Shown here piece after piece: positions 25,788 to 35,125 of a DNA stretch of 59,959 nucleotides (position 1 is the stretch's first letter; every line of letters begins with the position of its first letter). The notes under the pieces were generated by a model that did not search any database, had not been told where the DNA came from, and saw only the letters and a program-made list of their open reading frames with translations. A program made the translations under genes and the position numbers. This stretch comes from Bacteroidales bacterium (GTDB taxonomy: Bacteria; Bacteroidota; Bacteroidia; Bacteroidales; UBA932): contig JAFSOA010000019.1 of NCBI GenBank assembly GCA_017447265.1, positions 1-59,959 on the forward strand. Direction: 5' to 3'.

Positions 25788-28607
25788 CTATTTGGTTTCA
25801 CCGTACATGATGACGAGGGTCTGGTTGCCCTGGGCGAGCAGGTCGCGCACGGCTTTGGCCACATCCTGGGCCGTGATGGAATCCAGGACTTTTTCGTAAT
25901 CGGTCATCTGGTCGACGCCGTAGCGCAGGTAGCCGGTGAGGACCCCGTTGTAGTAGGCGTTTTCACGCAGGTTCTCCTGGTATTTCTTGTGCATGTAGTC
26001 TTTCACCTTGGCGAGATTGGCCTCGGAAGGACCGTTCTGGGCGAAGTCGGCGAGCAGCTCCTCGATGCGCTTGTTCAGGCGGGCATAATCTTCAGGGCTG
26101 GTCTGGTAGACAATCTGCAGGTATGCCTGGGTCTCCGGCACGTAGGAGTAGTTGTAACCGCCTCCCGTGCTCACGCCGTAGGTGCCGCCTTCCTTCTCGC
26201 GGATCTCTTCGGTGTAGATGATGTCCAGGATCTGGTTGGCGATGTCCATGGTCAGGTCGTTGCGGAGGTTGTAGACGCCATCGGCGGTTTCCATGTAGAC
26301 CACCACGGCCATCGGCACTTCCATATCCTTGGGGAAGATCACGTCGTTGTGGCCCTGGGCGAAGCGCAAGCCGAGCGAGCGGGCCTTTTCGGGCTTGCCC
26401 TTGGACGGCAGCGAAGCGATGTACTGCTCCACCATCGGCAGCATCGTAGCCTCGTCGAAGGCACCGGTGATGATGAAGGTGAAGTCGGCGGCATTGGCGA
26501 AGCGCTCGCGGCCGATCTGCATGATGCGGTCGTAGTCCACGTTGTCGACGTCGGCGGCTTTCATGCGGCCGGGAAGCGGATTGCCGTTATAGAGGGCCTT
26601 GGTGAGCGAATCCTGCAGGGCCGTCATCGGCTGGGCCTCCTGGTTCTTGAGCTGGGCGCGCGTCTTGTTCTGCCACGACTTGAAGGCGTCGTAGTCGGTG
26701 CGCTGGGCCGTGAAATAGAGGTGAACCAGCTGCATCATGGTCTCGAAGTCCTTCGGCGTGGAATTGGCGCGGATGGCCTCTTCGTAGCTGCCGATGACCG
26801 GTCTGACGGACACCTGCTTGCCGGCCAGCGCCTTGGTGAGTTCCGTGGCGCTGAAGTTGCCCACGCCGCCCTCGGTGATCAGGTCGAGGTTCTTGAGATT
26901 GAGCGCCTCGTCGAGAGAGTACTGCGACATGCCGCCTTCGCTGAAGGCACGGAGCAGGATCTGGTCCTTGTTGAAATCGGTGGTCTTCACATAGACGACG
27001 GCACCGTTCGAGAGCGTGTACTTGGTATAGCCGAACTGGGCGGGCTGGGTCTTCTTGACCTTGCCGGGCGTCGGCAGGACGGCCATCAGCGGTTCGTCGG
27101 AGACCTTGTCCTCATACGGCGCGATGGTCTCGGCGGCCACACTGGCGAGCAGCTGTTTCATTTCGGCTTCCGTCGGATAGACCACGCCTTCCTTCTCGGG
27201 GAGCATGCAGGCCACCACGATGTTCTTGCCTTCTTCCACCATCTGGCCGAAGACCTGGTTGATTACCTCGACCGGGATGTTCGGGGCCAGCTGCTGTGCG
27301 AGAGCGAATTCGTTCTCGACGCCCATGATCGGCTCGCGGTCGATGAAGTGGCGCACGTACTCCGTGCAGTACGAAGCGCTGCTCTTCTTCTCGCGGGCGT
27401 TGTAGCGCGATTCGACCTGGCTCAGGTATTCGCTGCGGGCGCGCTCATATTCACTGGCGGTAAAGCCGTTGCGTTTGGCACGCAGGATCTCGCGCCATAC
27501 GGTGGAGACAGCGTCGGACAGTTTGTCTTCACTGCAGGCAAGATAACCCATGAAGCTCTTCTTGGTCTTGGCGATGAAGAAGTCCTCGTCCGCACCGAAC
27601 TGGGCCATCATGAACGGCGGCTCGGGCAGCTGGGTGAATTCCTGCAGGCGCTCGTTGAGCATCAGGTCGGCCATACCCATGGCGTACTGGTAGATCAGGT
27701 AGTTCATGTCGCCCTTCATCTCGTTGGGGTAAGCCTCGTGCTTCCAGAAGATGAAGCTCAGGGCCGACGGGAACTCCTTGTCGGATGCCATGGCGACGAT
27801 GGTCTCGTCGTTGTCTTCGACCGGCACGTAGTAGCGCTCGGCGGGGTTCTCGGGTTTGGCGATGGTGCCGAAGATGTCCTTGATCTTGGCTTCCACGGCG
27901 TCCACGTCGATGTCACCGACCACCACGATGCCCTGCTGGTCGGGGCGATACCATTTTTCATAATAGTCGCGGAGCACCTGGTACGGGAAGTTGTCGACGA
28001 CTTCCATCAGGCCGATCGGCATGCGCTCGGCGTATTTGTTGCCCGGATAGATGACAGGGAGGATCTTTTCGTACAGACGCATCTGCGCGTTCTGGCGGCT
28101 GCGCCACTCTTCGTGGATCACGCCGCGCTCGCCGTCGATGTCCTCCGGAGTGAGCAGCAGGCCGTCCGCCCAGTCGTGGAGGATCCACAGGCAGGAGTCG
28201 ATGGCCTCGGGCACCTTGGCCACGGGGACGTTGTCTATATTATATACGGTCTCGTCGATGCTGGTATAGGCATTCAGGTCGGCGCCGAACTTCACACCGA
28301 TGCTCTCGCAGTACTTGACCACGCCGTTGCCGGCGAAATGCTCCGTGCCGTTGAAGCACATGTGCTCGAGGAAGTGCGCCAGGCCGCGCTGCGACTCGTC
28401 TTCCAGGATGGAACCCACTTTCTGGGCGATGTAGAAGTTGGCCTGTCCTTTCGGCTCCTCGTTGTGCCGGATGTAATAGGTCAATCCGTTTTCAAGCTGG
28501 CCGATGCGCACCTGCGGGTCGACCGGAATCGCCGGCATCTGCTGGGCAGATACAAAAATGCCCGCGCCAAAGGCGAAGGCAGCGATCAGGGAAAAGATTC
28601 TTTTCAT
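25788..28607 (-). CDS. Exported M16-family (insulinase/pitrilysin-like) zinc peptidase
   Basis: 939 residues. ATG 28607 starts a signal peptide (MKRIFSLIAAFAFGAGIFVSA); the open frame upstream runs into recQ. The inverted zinc motif HFLEH followed by MCFNGTEHF marks the active N-terminal M16 domain. Further M16/M16C domains fill the rest, as in tandem pitrilysin-type peptidases, and the second half lacks the HxxEH. It is likely periplasmic and degrades peptides. A full TTTG-N20-TACCTTTG promoter lies in the 3' end of recQ. Confidence 0.93.
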   Translation of the reverse strand: MKRIFSLIAAFAFGAGIFVSAQQMPAIPVDPQVRIGQLENGLTYYIRHNEEPKGQANFYIAQKVGSILEDESQRGLAHFLEHMCFNGTEHFAGNGVVKYCESIGVKFGADLNAYTSIDETVYNIDNVPVAKVPEAIDSCLWILHDWADGLLLTPEDIDGERGVIHEEWRSRQNAQMRLYEKILPVIYPGNKYAERMPIGLMEVVDNFPYQVLRDYYEKWYRPDQQGIVVVGDIDVDAVEAKIKDIFGTIAKPENPAERYYVPVEDNDETIVAMASDKEFPSALSFIFWKHEAYPNEMKGDMNYLIYQYAMGMADLMLNERLQEFTQLPEPPFMMAQFGADEDFFIAKTKKSFMGYLACSEDKLSDAVSTVWREILRAKRNGFTASEYERARSEYLSQVESRYNAREKKSSASYCTEYVRHFIDREPIMGVENEFALAQQLAPNIPVEVINQVFGQMVEEGKNIVVACMLPEKEGVVYPTEAEMKQLLASVAAETIAPYEDKVSDEPLMAVLPTPGKVKKTQPAQFGYTKYTLSNGAVVYVKTTDFNKDQILLRAFSEGGMSQYSLDEALNLKNLDLITEGGVGNFSATELTKALAGKQVSVRPVIGSYEEAIRANSTPKDFETMMQLVHLYFTAQRTDYDAFKSWQNKTRAQLKNQEAQPMTALQDSLTKALYNGNPLPGRMKAADVDNVDYDRIMQIGRERFANAADFTFIITGAFDEATMLPMVEQYIASLPSKGKPEKARSLGLRFAQGHNDVIFPKDMEVPMAVVVYMETADGVYNLRNDLTMDIANQILDIIYTEEIREKEGGTYGVSTGGGYNYSYVPETQAYLQIVYQTSPEDYARLNKRIEELLADFAQNGPSEANLAKVKDYMHKKYQENLRENAYYNGVLTGYLRYGVDQMTDYEKVLDSITAQDVAKAVRDLLAQGNQTLVIMYGETK

Positions 28608-28643
28608 TGAGGTATCGTATTGTTTGGAATCAATATCGAAGCC

Positions 28644-28675
28644 CAAAGGTAAGTCATTCTCTTGGATTTTGCAAA
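28644..28675 (-). promoter_or_regulatory. Promoter of the M16 peptidase gene (-33/-7)
   Basis: On the minus strand TTTG (28672-28675), exactly 20 bp, then TACCTTTG (28644-28651). It lies partly within the last codons of recQ, giving the peptidase gene its own start point. Confidence 0.75.
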
Positions 28676-30357
28676 CGGCAGACATCGCATTTTCCGCACG
28701 GTTTTTCAACAGTCTGGCCGAAATAGCGGTACATCTGCATGCAGCGGCACTCGCTGTCGTTCTCAACCAGGCCGACAAAGGCGTCGAGGCGGGCGGTCCG
28801 CCGGCTGACGCGGTCGTCCCAGTCCTGCTGGGGCAGGCGGAGGTTCTTGGGAACCAGGCGTTCCGTATGGAGGGTGAGCATCGGTGCGTTGATGGCGGGG
28901 ATGAACTTGAGGACCTGCCGGCGTGCGAGTTCGCGGAGTTTCTCCTCGGCCACGGCGGGTGCGTAACGGCCGGTCCTGGCGATTTTGTCGAGGTCGACGG
29001 GCACGTATTCGGTGAACAGGCCGGTGTACATGCGCAGCAGAAGCTTCAAGAAACGGTCGGTGTCGGCGCTGCCCAGCTGGATGCGGTAGAGCTCGTCGCG
29101 GCTCACGGTGAACTGGATCTTCGCCGGGATCTGCAGCGTCTCGCTGAGGGTCCAGTACCCGGCGGTCTCCAGATACTTGACGGCGTACCAGGCGGTGCTG
29201 GCGGGCACGTGGAAGCGGCGCGCGAACTGCTCAACCTCGAATTTCACGCAGGCGTCCTTCCCTTCCTCATAGGCGAAACCCAGGTAGCTGCACACCTGCT
29301 GGTAGATCTCGCGGATGGTGTCGAGCGGCGGGAACGAGCTGCGGAGAGTCTGGCGCAGGCGGGCGACGTCGCTGCGGTTCCACAGCAGCACGGCGAAGGC
29401 GTTGCGCCCGTCGCGCCCGGCCCGGCCGGCTTCCTGGTAATAGCCCTCGAGGGTGTCGGGCATGTCATAGTGGCAGACCAGGCGCACGTCGGGCTTGTCG
29501 ATGCCCATGCCGAAAGCGTTGGTCGAGACGATGAGGCGGGTCTCCCCTGCCTTCCAGGCTTCCTGCACGCGGCTGCGGGCCTCATGCGGCATGCCGGCAT
29601 GATAGGCTTCGGCGGCCATGCCGCGGCTGCGCAGGAAAGCGGCGATGTCTTCGGCGCTTTTGCGGCGCGCCACGTAGACGATGCCGCTGCCCTCCACGCT
29701 TTCACACACTTTCAGCAGCTGGCCCATCTTGTCGTCGGTCTTGCGGAAGATGTACGAGAGGTTCGGGCGGGCGAAGTCGCCGGTGAGCAGGTTCTCCTGG
29801 CGGAAGCCCAGCTTCTCCATGATGTCTTTGGCCACGACGGGCGTGGCGGTAGCGGTCAGGGCGATGACCGGCACCTGCGGGCCGATGAGCTGGCGCATGG
29901 CCGCGATCTCCAGGTAGTCGGGTCGGAAATCGTAGCCCCACTGGGAGATGCAGTGCGCCTCGTCGACCACCAGGAAGTTGACGTGCATGCGCTGGAGGCG
30001 CGTCTGGAACAGCGGCGTGCGGAGCCGCTCGGGCGAGACATAGAGGAACTTGTAGTCGCCGTAGACGGCGTTGTCGAGCGTGATGTCGATCTCCCGGTAG
30101 GTCATGCCGGAATAGACGGCCAGGGCCGGGATGCCGCGGTCGCGCAGATGCTGGACCTGGTCTTTCATCAGGGCGATCAGCGGCGAGACGACCAGGCAGA
30201 GGCCGTTCTGCATCAGGGCCGGCACCTGGAAGCAGATGCTCTTCCCCCCGCCGGTCGGCAGGATCGCCAGCACGTCCCTCCCCGCCAGCGCTTCCGTGAT
30301 AATCTCGGCCTGCATGGGCCGGAAGCGCTCGTATCCCCAATGCCGCTGCAGTGTCAT
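28654..30357 (-). CDS. recQ: ATP-dependent DNA helicase RecQ (short form)
   Basis: 3'-5' DNA helicase in recombination and repair. ATG 30357 (MTLQRHWGY) is chosen; 30363 is equally possible. About 567 residues. Motifs: FRPMQAEII (motif 0), LPTGGGKSICFQ (I), DEAHCISQWGYDFRPDY (II), ALTATATP (III), QEAGRAGRDGR (VI). The RecQ zinc cysteines appear only at the very end (CRCMQMYRYFG...CGKCDVC) after a winged-helix region. The HRDC domain is absent, as in many Bacteroidetes short RecQ proteins. Divergent from pckA. Confidence 0.94.
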   Translation of the reverse strand: MTLQRHWGYERFRPMQAEIITEALAGRDVLAILPTGGGKSICFQVPALMQNGLCLVVSPLIALMKDQVQHLRDRGIPALAVYSGMTYREIDITLDNAVYGDYKFLYVSPERLRTPLFQTRLQRMHVNFLVVDEAHCISQWGYDFRPDYLEIAAMRQLIGPQVPVIALTATATPVVAKDIMEKLGFRQENLLTGDFARPNLSYIFRKTDDKMGQLLKVCESVEGSGIVYVARRKSAEDIAAFLRSRGMAAEAYHAGMPHEARSRVQEAWKAGETRLIVSTNAFGMGIDKPDVRLVCHYDMPDTLEGYYQEAGRAGRDGRNAFAVLLWNRSDVARLRQTLRSSFPPLDTIREIYQQVCSYLGFAYEEGKDACVKFEVEQFARRFHVPASTAWYAVKYLETAGYWTLSETLQIPAKIQFTVSRDELYRIQLGSADTDRFLKLLLRMYTGLFTEYVPVDLDKIARTGRYAPAVAEEKLRELARRQVLKFIPAINAPMLTLHTERLVPKNLRLPQQDWDDRVSRRTARLDAFVGLVENDSECRCMQMYRYFGQTVEKPCGKCDVCRLQNPRE

Positions 30358-30396
30358 TAACATCCTAGCACAATTTTTGCATAACTTACGCGTCAC

Positions 30397-30404
30397 CAAA
30401 ATTA
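30397..30404 (-). promoter_or_regulatory. -7 box of recQ
   Basis: TAATTTTG on the minus strand, about 40 nt before the ATG at 30357. Confidence 0.45.
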
Positions 30405-30431
30405 GTGATTTTTTGTTTGAATAAAAAAGAA

Positions 30432-30439
30432 TATCTTTG
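30432..30439 (+). promoter_or_regulatory. -7 box of pckA
   Basis: TATCTTTG in an AT-rich stretch with TTTG copies at 30412-30415 and 30416-30419. The leader to the ATG at 30478 is about 35 nt. Confidence 0.6.
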
Positions 30440-30477
30440 CGACATCAAATTCGTCTATTGTTTAATTCATTTATACT

Positions 30478-32097
<1,620 letters not shown>

Positions 32098-32100
32098 GCC

Positions 32101-32688
32101 GTGGGCGACATCCGACTCCCTGAAGCACAGCGCAGCGGCGGTATGCCGCTGCGCGATGCTATACAGGCACGCCGTTCCGTGCGCACCTTCAGTCGGCGCC
32201 GCTTCCGCCTCGACGATCCCGCTGACCTGCAGCTCCTTTCCGACCTGCTCTGGGCCGCCTGGGGCTTCATCACCGACAAGCGCCGGGCCGCGCCCTCCTC
32301 ACACAACCGTCAGGAGACCGACGTCTATGTGCTGCTTCCCGAAGGCGCCTACCGCTATGACGCCGCCGCCAACCGGCTCCTGCAGCTAAGCGCCGAAGAC
32401 CTCCGCGCTGCCTCCGGCGCCCAGGACTACGTCGGCACCGCCGCCGCGGAACTGGCCTTCGTCGCCCGCACCGAGGCTGTCACCGGCAAGACGCCCCGCG
32501 GCGTCGTCGAAACAATCTACGTCGACACGGGCTTCATCTCCCAGAACATCTACCTGTTCTGCGCCTCCGAAGGCCTGGCCACCGTCGTCCGCGCAATGGT
32601 TCCCAAAGACAGCCTTGCCGCCCGTCTCTGCCTCTCTCCTACGCAGGAAATCACCCTGGTGCAGACCGTCGGTTGGAAAGCTGAATAA
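32101..32688 (+). CDS. Nitroreductase-family FMN oxidoreductase
   Basis: FMN-dependent NAD(P)H oxidoreductase of the nitroreductase/SagB type, up to 195 residues. The FMN-binding start is AIQARRSVRTFSRRRF, then WAAWGFITDKRRAAPSSHNRQ and ETIYVDTGFISQNIYLFCASEGLATVVR. The start is uncertain: GTG 32101 lies 3 bp after pckA, while ATG 32143 begins the conserved domain directly. Co-transcription with pckA is likely. The substrate is unknown. Confidence 0.85.
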   Translation: MGDIRLPEAQRSGGMPLRDAIQARRSVRTFSRRRFRLDDPADLQLLSDLLWAAWGFITDKRRAAPSSHNRQETDVYVLLPEGAYRYDAAANRLLQLSAEDLRAASGAQDYVGTAAAELAFVARTEAVTGKTPRGVVETIYVDTGFISQNIYLFCASEGLATVVRAMVPKDSLAARLCLSPTQEITLVQTVGWKAE

Positions 32689-32714
32689 TAATGACTATCT
32701 TTGAAAGATAAATG

Positions 32715-32860
32715 AATCGCAATGCTTGCAGGTATAGCCTCAAAAACCTACGCGCTTCGCGCTATCCCTCCCAAAGCCAAGGCTTTGGGCCCCTCCCGTT
32801 CACAGAGCCACGGGCGGCTATGGGTTTTTGACGCTATACCTGACGCGCATTATTGCGATT
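32715..32860 (+). repeat. Structured intergenic element, family A copy 2
   Basis: Long imperfect arms: AATCGCAAT (32715-32723) with its complement at 32852-32860, and 32729-32748 with 32823-32842 (20 bp, one mismatch). They enclose a GCGCTTCGCGC hairpin and two tandem hairpins, CCCAAAGCC/GGCTTTGGG (32770-32789) and CCCG/CGGG (32795-32814), joined by CCCCT. Copies are at 40299-40384 and, inverted, 43955-44095. Confidence 0.75.
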
Positions 32861-32874
32861 GATTTTTCAGACAT

Positions 32875-32953
32875 GAAGCGTAGCTGAGCGGGTGGTATTC
32901 GGCGCAGCGACTTTTTTTTGGAGCGAGACGAATACCAGAGCGAAGCGGAGCGA
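32875..32953 (-). repeat. Structured intergenic element, family B copy 3
   Basis: On the minus strand GCTCTGG and the stem TGGTATTCG / CGAATACCA (plus positions 32929-32937 with 32893-32901), with an apical TC/TC internal loop and an A8 loop, followed by CCACCCGCT. It directly follows family A copy 2 and ends about 20 bp before the kinase gene. Nothing else is seen in this 285-bp gap. Confidence 0.75.
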
Positions 32954-32973
32954 TATTGAACGGATATAATACA

Positions 32974-34389
32974 ATGGATCCAGTAAAAGCCTTATTCGAA
33001 CAGTACACCGGACAGCCCGTGCGCCAGATGGACGAACTCCCTTCGTCCGGCAGCAACCGCCGCTACTTCCGCATCACCGGCAACGACACCACCCTGATCG
33101 GCGCCCGCGGTACCTCCGTGCCCGAAAACATCGCCTTCTGGAAGATGGCCGAGCACTTCCTCGCACAAGGACTCAACGTCCCCCGCGTCCTGGCCCACAG
33201 CCGTGACTTCTCCTGCTACCTGCAGGAAGACCTGGGCGACGACACCCTCTTCAGCCTGGTGGCGGAGGGCCGGGAAAAAGGCAGCTATTCGCCAGCCGAG
33301 AAAGCGCTGATCTTCAAAGCCATCCGGGCCTTGCCCAAAATTCAGTTCGAAGGAGCGAAAGGTCTTGACTTTTCGGTCTGCTTCCCCCAGCCCGCGTTCG
33401 ACGAACGCATGATCTCGTTCGACCAGAACTATTTCAAATACTGCTTCCTCAAGGCCACCGGCCTCGAATTCAGCGAGATCGAGCTTGACAAGGATTTCCG
33501 CACCATGTCCGACGTGCTCATGCGGAGCATGTCCGACACCTTCCTCTACCGCGACTTCCAGGCGCGCAATGTGATGATCCGCTACGGCGAGCCCTACTTC
33601 ATCGACTTTCAGGGCGGCCGCAAGGGTCCCGTCTACTACGACGTGGCTTCCTTCATCTGGCAGGCCAAGGCCGCGTATTCCGAAGACTTCAAGATGGAGC
33701 TCATCGACGCCTACCTGGACGCCCTGAAGCCCTATATGCCCATCAGCAAAGCCGACTTCATGCGCACGCTGCGCCACTTCGTCCTCTTCCGGACCCTGCA
33801 GGTGCTGGGCGCCTACGGCTTCCGCGGTTACTTCGAGAAGAAACCGCACTTCCTGCAGAGCGTGCCCTACGCCATGGAGAACCTGCGCCGGCTGCTCAAG
33901 GAGCCTTTCGAAGAATATCCCTACCTGAACAAACTGCTGGGTGACCTGACTTCCCTGAAGGAGTTCTCCGACATGAACGTGGAGCGCGGCCTCGAAGTGG
34001 ACATCTTCAGCTTCGCCTACAAGAAAGGCATCCCCAACGACGCCAGCGGCAACGGCGGCGGCTACGTGTTCGACTGCCGCGGCCTGGAGAATCCGGGCAA
34101 GTACGAGCACTACAAGCACTTTACGGGCATGGATCCCGAAGTCATCAAGTTCATGGAAGACGACGGCGGCGTCCTGACCTTCCTGGACCATGCCTACGCG
34201 CTGGTGGACGCGCACGTGCAGCGCTTCATCGAACGCAAGTTCACGCACCTGATGGTGAGTTTCGGCTGCACCGGCGGCCAGCACCGCTCCGTCTACTGTG
34301 CCGAGCACCTGGCCGAGCACCTGGCGGCCAAATTCAGCATCCGCGTGCGCATCACGCACCGCGAACTCGAGATTGAGAAGGAACTCTGA
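32974..34389 (+). CDS. AmgK-like aminosugar kinase fused to a RapZ C-terminal domain
   Basis: 471 residues from ATG 32974; an in-frame TTG at 32956 is possible. Residues about 1-325 are an APH-type kinase (SSGSNRRYFRITG; catalytic FLYRDFQARNVMI; metal-binding FIDFQGGRKGPVYYD), as in AmgK, which phosphorylates MurNAc and GlcNAc at the anomeric position. Residues about 336-471 match the RapZ C-terminal domain: IFSFAYKKGIP, FDCRGLENPG, FGCTGGQHRSVYCAEHLA. The RapZ N-terminal P-loop domain is absent. The next gene, 4 bp on, is murU-like, the partner in the AmgK-MurU wall-sugar salvage route. In E. coli the RapZ C-terminal domain senses glucosamine-6-phosphate, so an allosteric role is possible (inference). 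Confidence 0.82.
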   Translation: MDPVKALFEQYTGQPVRQMDELPSSGSNRRYFRITGNDTTLIGARGTSVPENIAFWKMAEHFLAQGLNVPRVLAHSRDFSCYLQEDLGDDTLFSLVAEGREKGSYSPAEKALIFKAIRALPKIQFEGAKGLDFSVCFPQPAFDERMISFDQNYFKYCFLKATGLEFSEIELDKDFRTMSDVLMRSMSDTFLYRDFQARNVMIRYGEPYFIDFQGGRKGPVYYDVASFIWQAKAAYSEDFKMELIDAYLDALKPYMPISKADFMRTLRHFVLFRTLQVLGAYGFRGYFEKKPHFLQSVPYAMENLRRLLKEPFEEYPYLNKLLGDLTSLKEFSDMNVERGLEVDIFSFAYKKGIPNDASGNGGGYVFDCRGLENPGKYEHYKHFTGMDPEVIKFMEDDGGVLTFLDHAYALVDAHVQRFIERKFTHLMVSFGCTGGQHRSVYCAEHLAEHLAAKFSIRVRITHRELEIEKEL

Positions 34390-34393
34390 GCCG

Positions 34394-35119
34394 ATGAAAG
34401 CCCTTGTCTTTGCCGCCGGCCTCGGCACACGCCTCAAACCCCTGACCGACACCATGCCCAAAGCCCTGGTGCCCGTGGGCGGCGAACCCTTGCTTGCACA
34501 TGTGATGCACAAGCTGCTGGCCGCGGGCTATGACGACATCGTCATCAACGTGCACCATTTCGCCGACATGATCCGCGACTATGTGGCCGCACAGGACTGC
34601 TTCGGCGTGAAGGTCTCCTTTTCCGACGAGACCGACCTGCTGCGCGAGACGGGCGGCGGTATCCGCCACGCGGCGCCCCTGCTGGAAAGCGGCGCGCCTT
34701 TCCTGGTCCACAATGTGGACATCCTCTCCAACCTGGACCTGGCCTGGTTCCGGGCGCAGCACCGTGCCGGCGACCTGGCCACCATCCTCGTGAGCGACCG
34801 CCCCACGCAGCGCTATTTCCTCTTCGACGAAGACGGGCTGCTCGTGGGCTGGACGAACATCGCAACGGGCGAAGTGCGCAGTCCCTACCCGGGCATCGAC
34901 CCGGACTGCTGCACGCGCCTGGCCTTCTCGGGCATCCACTACATCGACCCGGCCATCTTCCCGCTGATGCGCGACTGGCCGGAGAAATTTTCGATCGTCG
35001 ACTTTTACCTTTCGGTCTGCCGCACGCATGCCGTGCGCGCCGCCGTCATGCCGGGCCTCGTGCTCCATGACGTGGGCAAGCTCTCCGAACTGCAACTTCC
35101 GCTGGACATTCAAATTTAG
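34394..35119 (+). CDS. murU: MurU-like nucleotidyltransferase (MurNAc-1-phosphate uridylyltransferase)
   Basis: Would convert MurNAc-1-phosphate and UTP to UDP-MurNAc, bypassing early peptidoglycan precursor synthesis. 241 residues. The nucleotidyltransferase loop is FAAGLGTRLKPLTDTMPKALV. Metal and sugar contacts fit LVHNVDILSNLD and FSGIHYIDPAIFPLM. ATG 34394 is 4 bp after the kinase stop; the longer open frame overlaps the kinase. The gene context with an AmgK-like kinase supports MurU over other sugar-1-phosphate nucleotidyltransferases. Confidence 0.8.
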   Translation: MKALVFAAGLGTRLKPLTDTMPKALVPVGGEPLLAHVMHKLLAAGYDDIVINVHHFADMIRDYVAAQDCFGVKVSFSDETDLLRETGGGIRHAAPLLESGAPFLVHNVDILSNLDLAWFRAQHRAGDLATILVSDRPTQRYFLFDEDGLLVGWTNIATGEVRSPYPGIDPDCCTRLAFSGIHYIDPAIFPLMRDWPEKFSIVDFYLSVCRTHAVRAAVMPGLVLHDVGKLSELQLPLDIQI

Positions 35120-35125
35120 CATACT

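Noticed and set aside
25251-28610. 1119-residue plus-strand open frame
   Set aside because: It is antisense to the M16 peptidase and upp genes, has no start context or family motif, and arises from GC-rich codon bias. The same applies to long antisense frames over mnmE, cstA, recQ, the porin and the 34352-37330 region.
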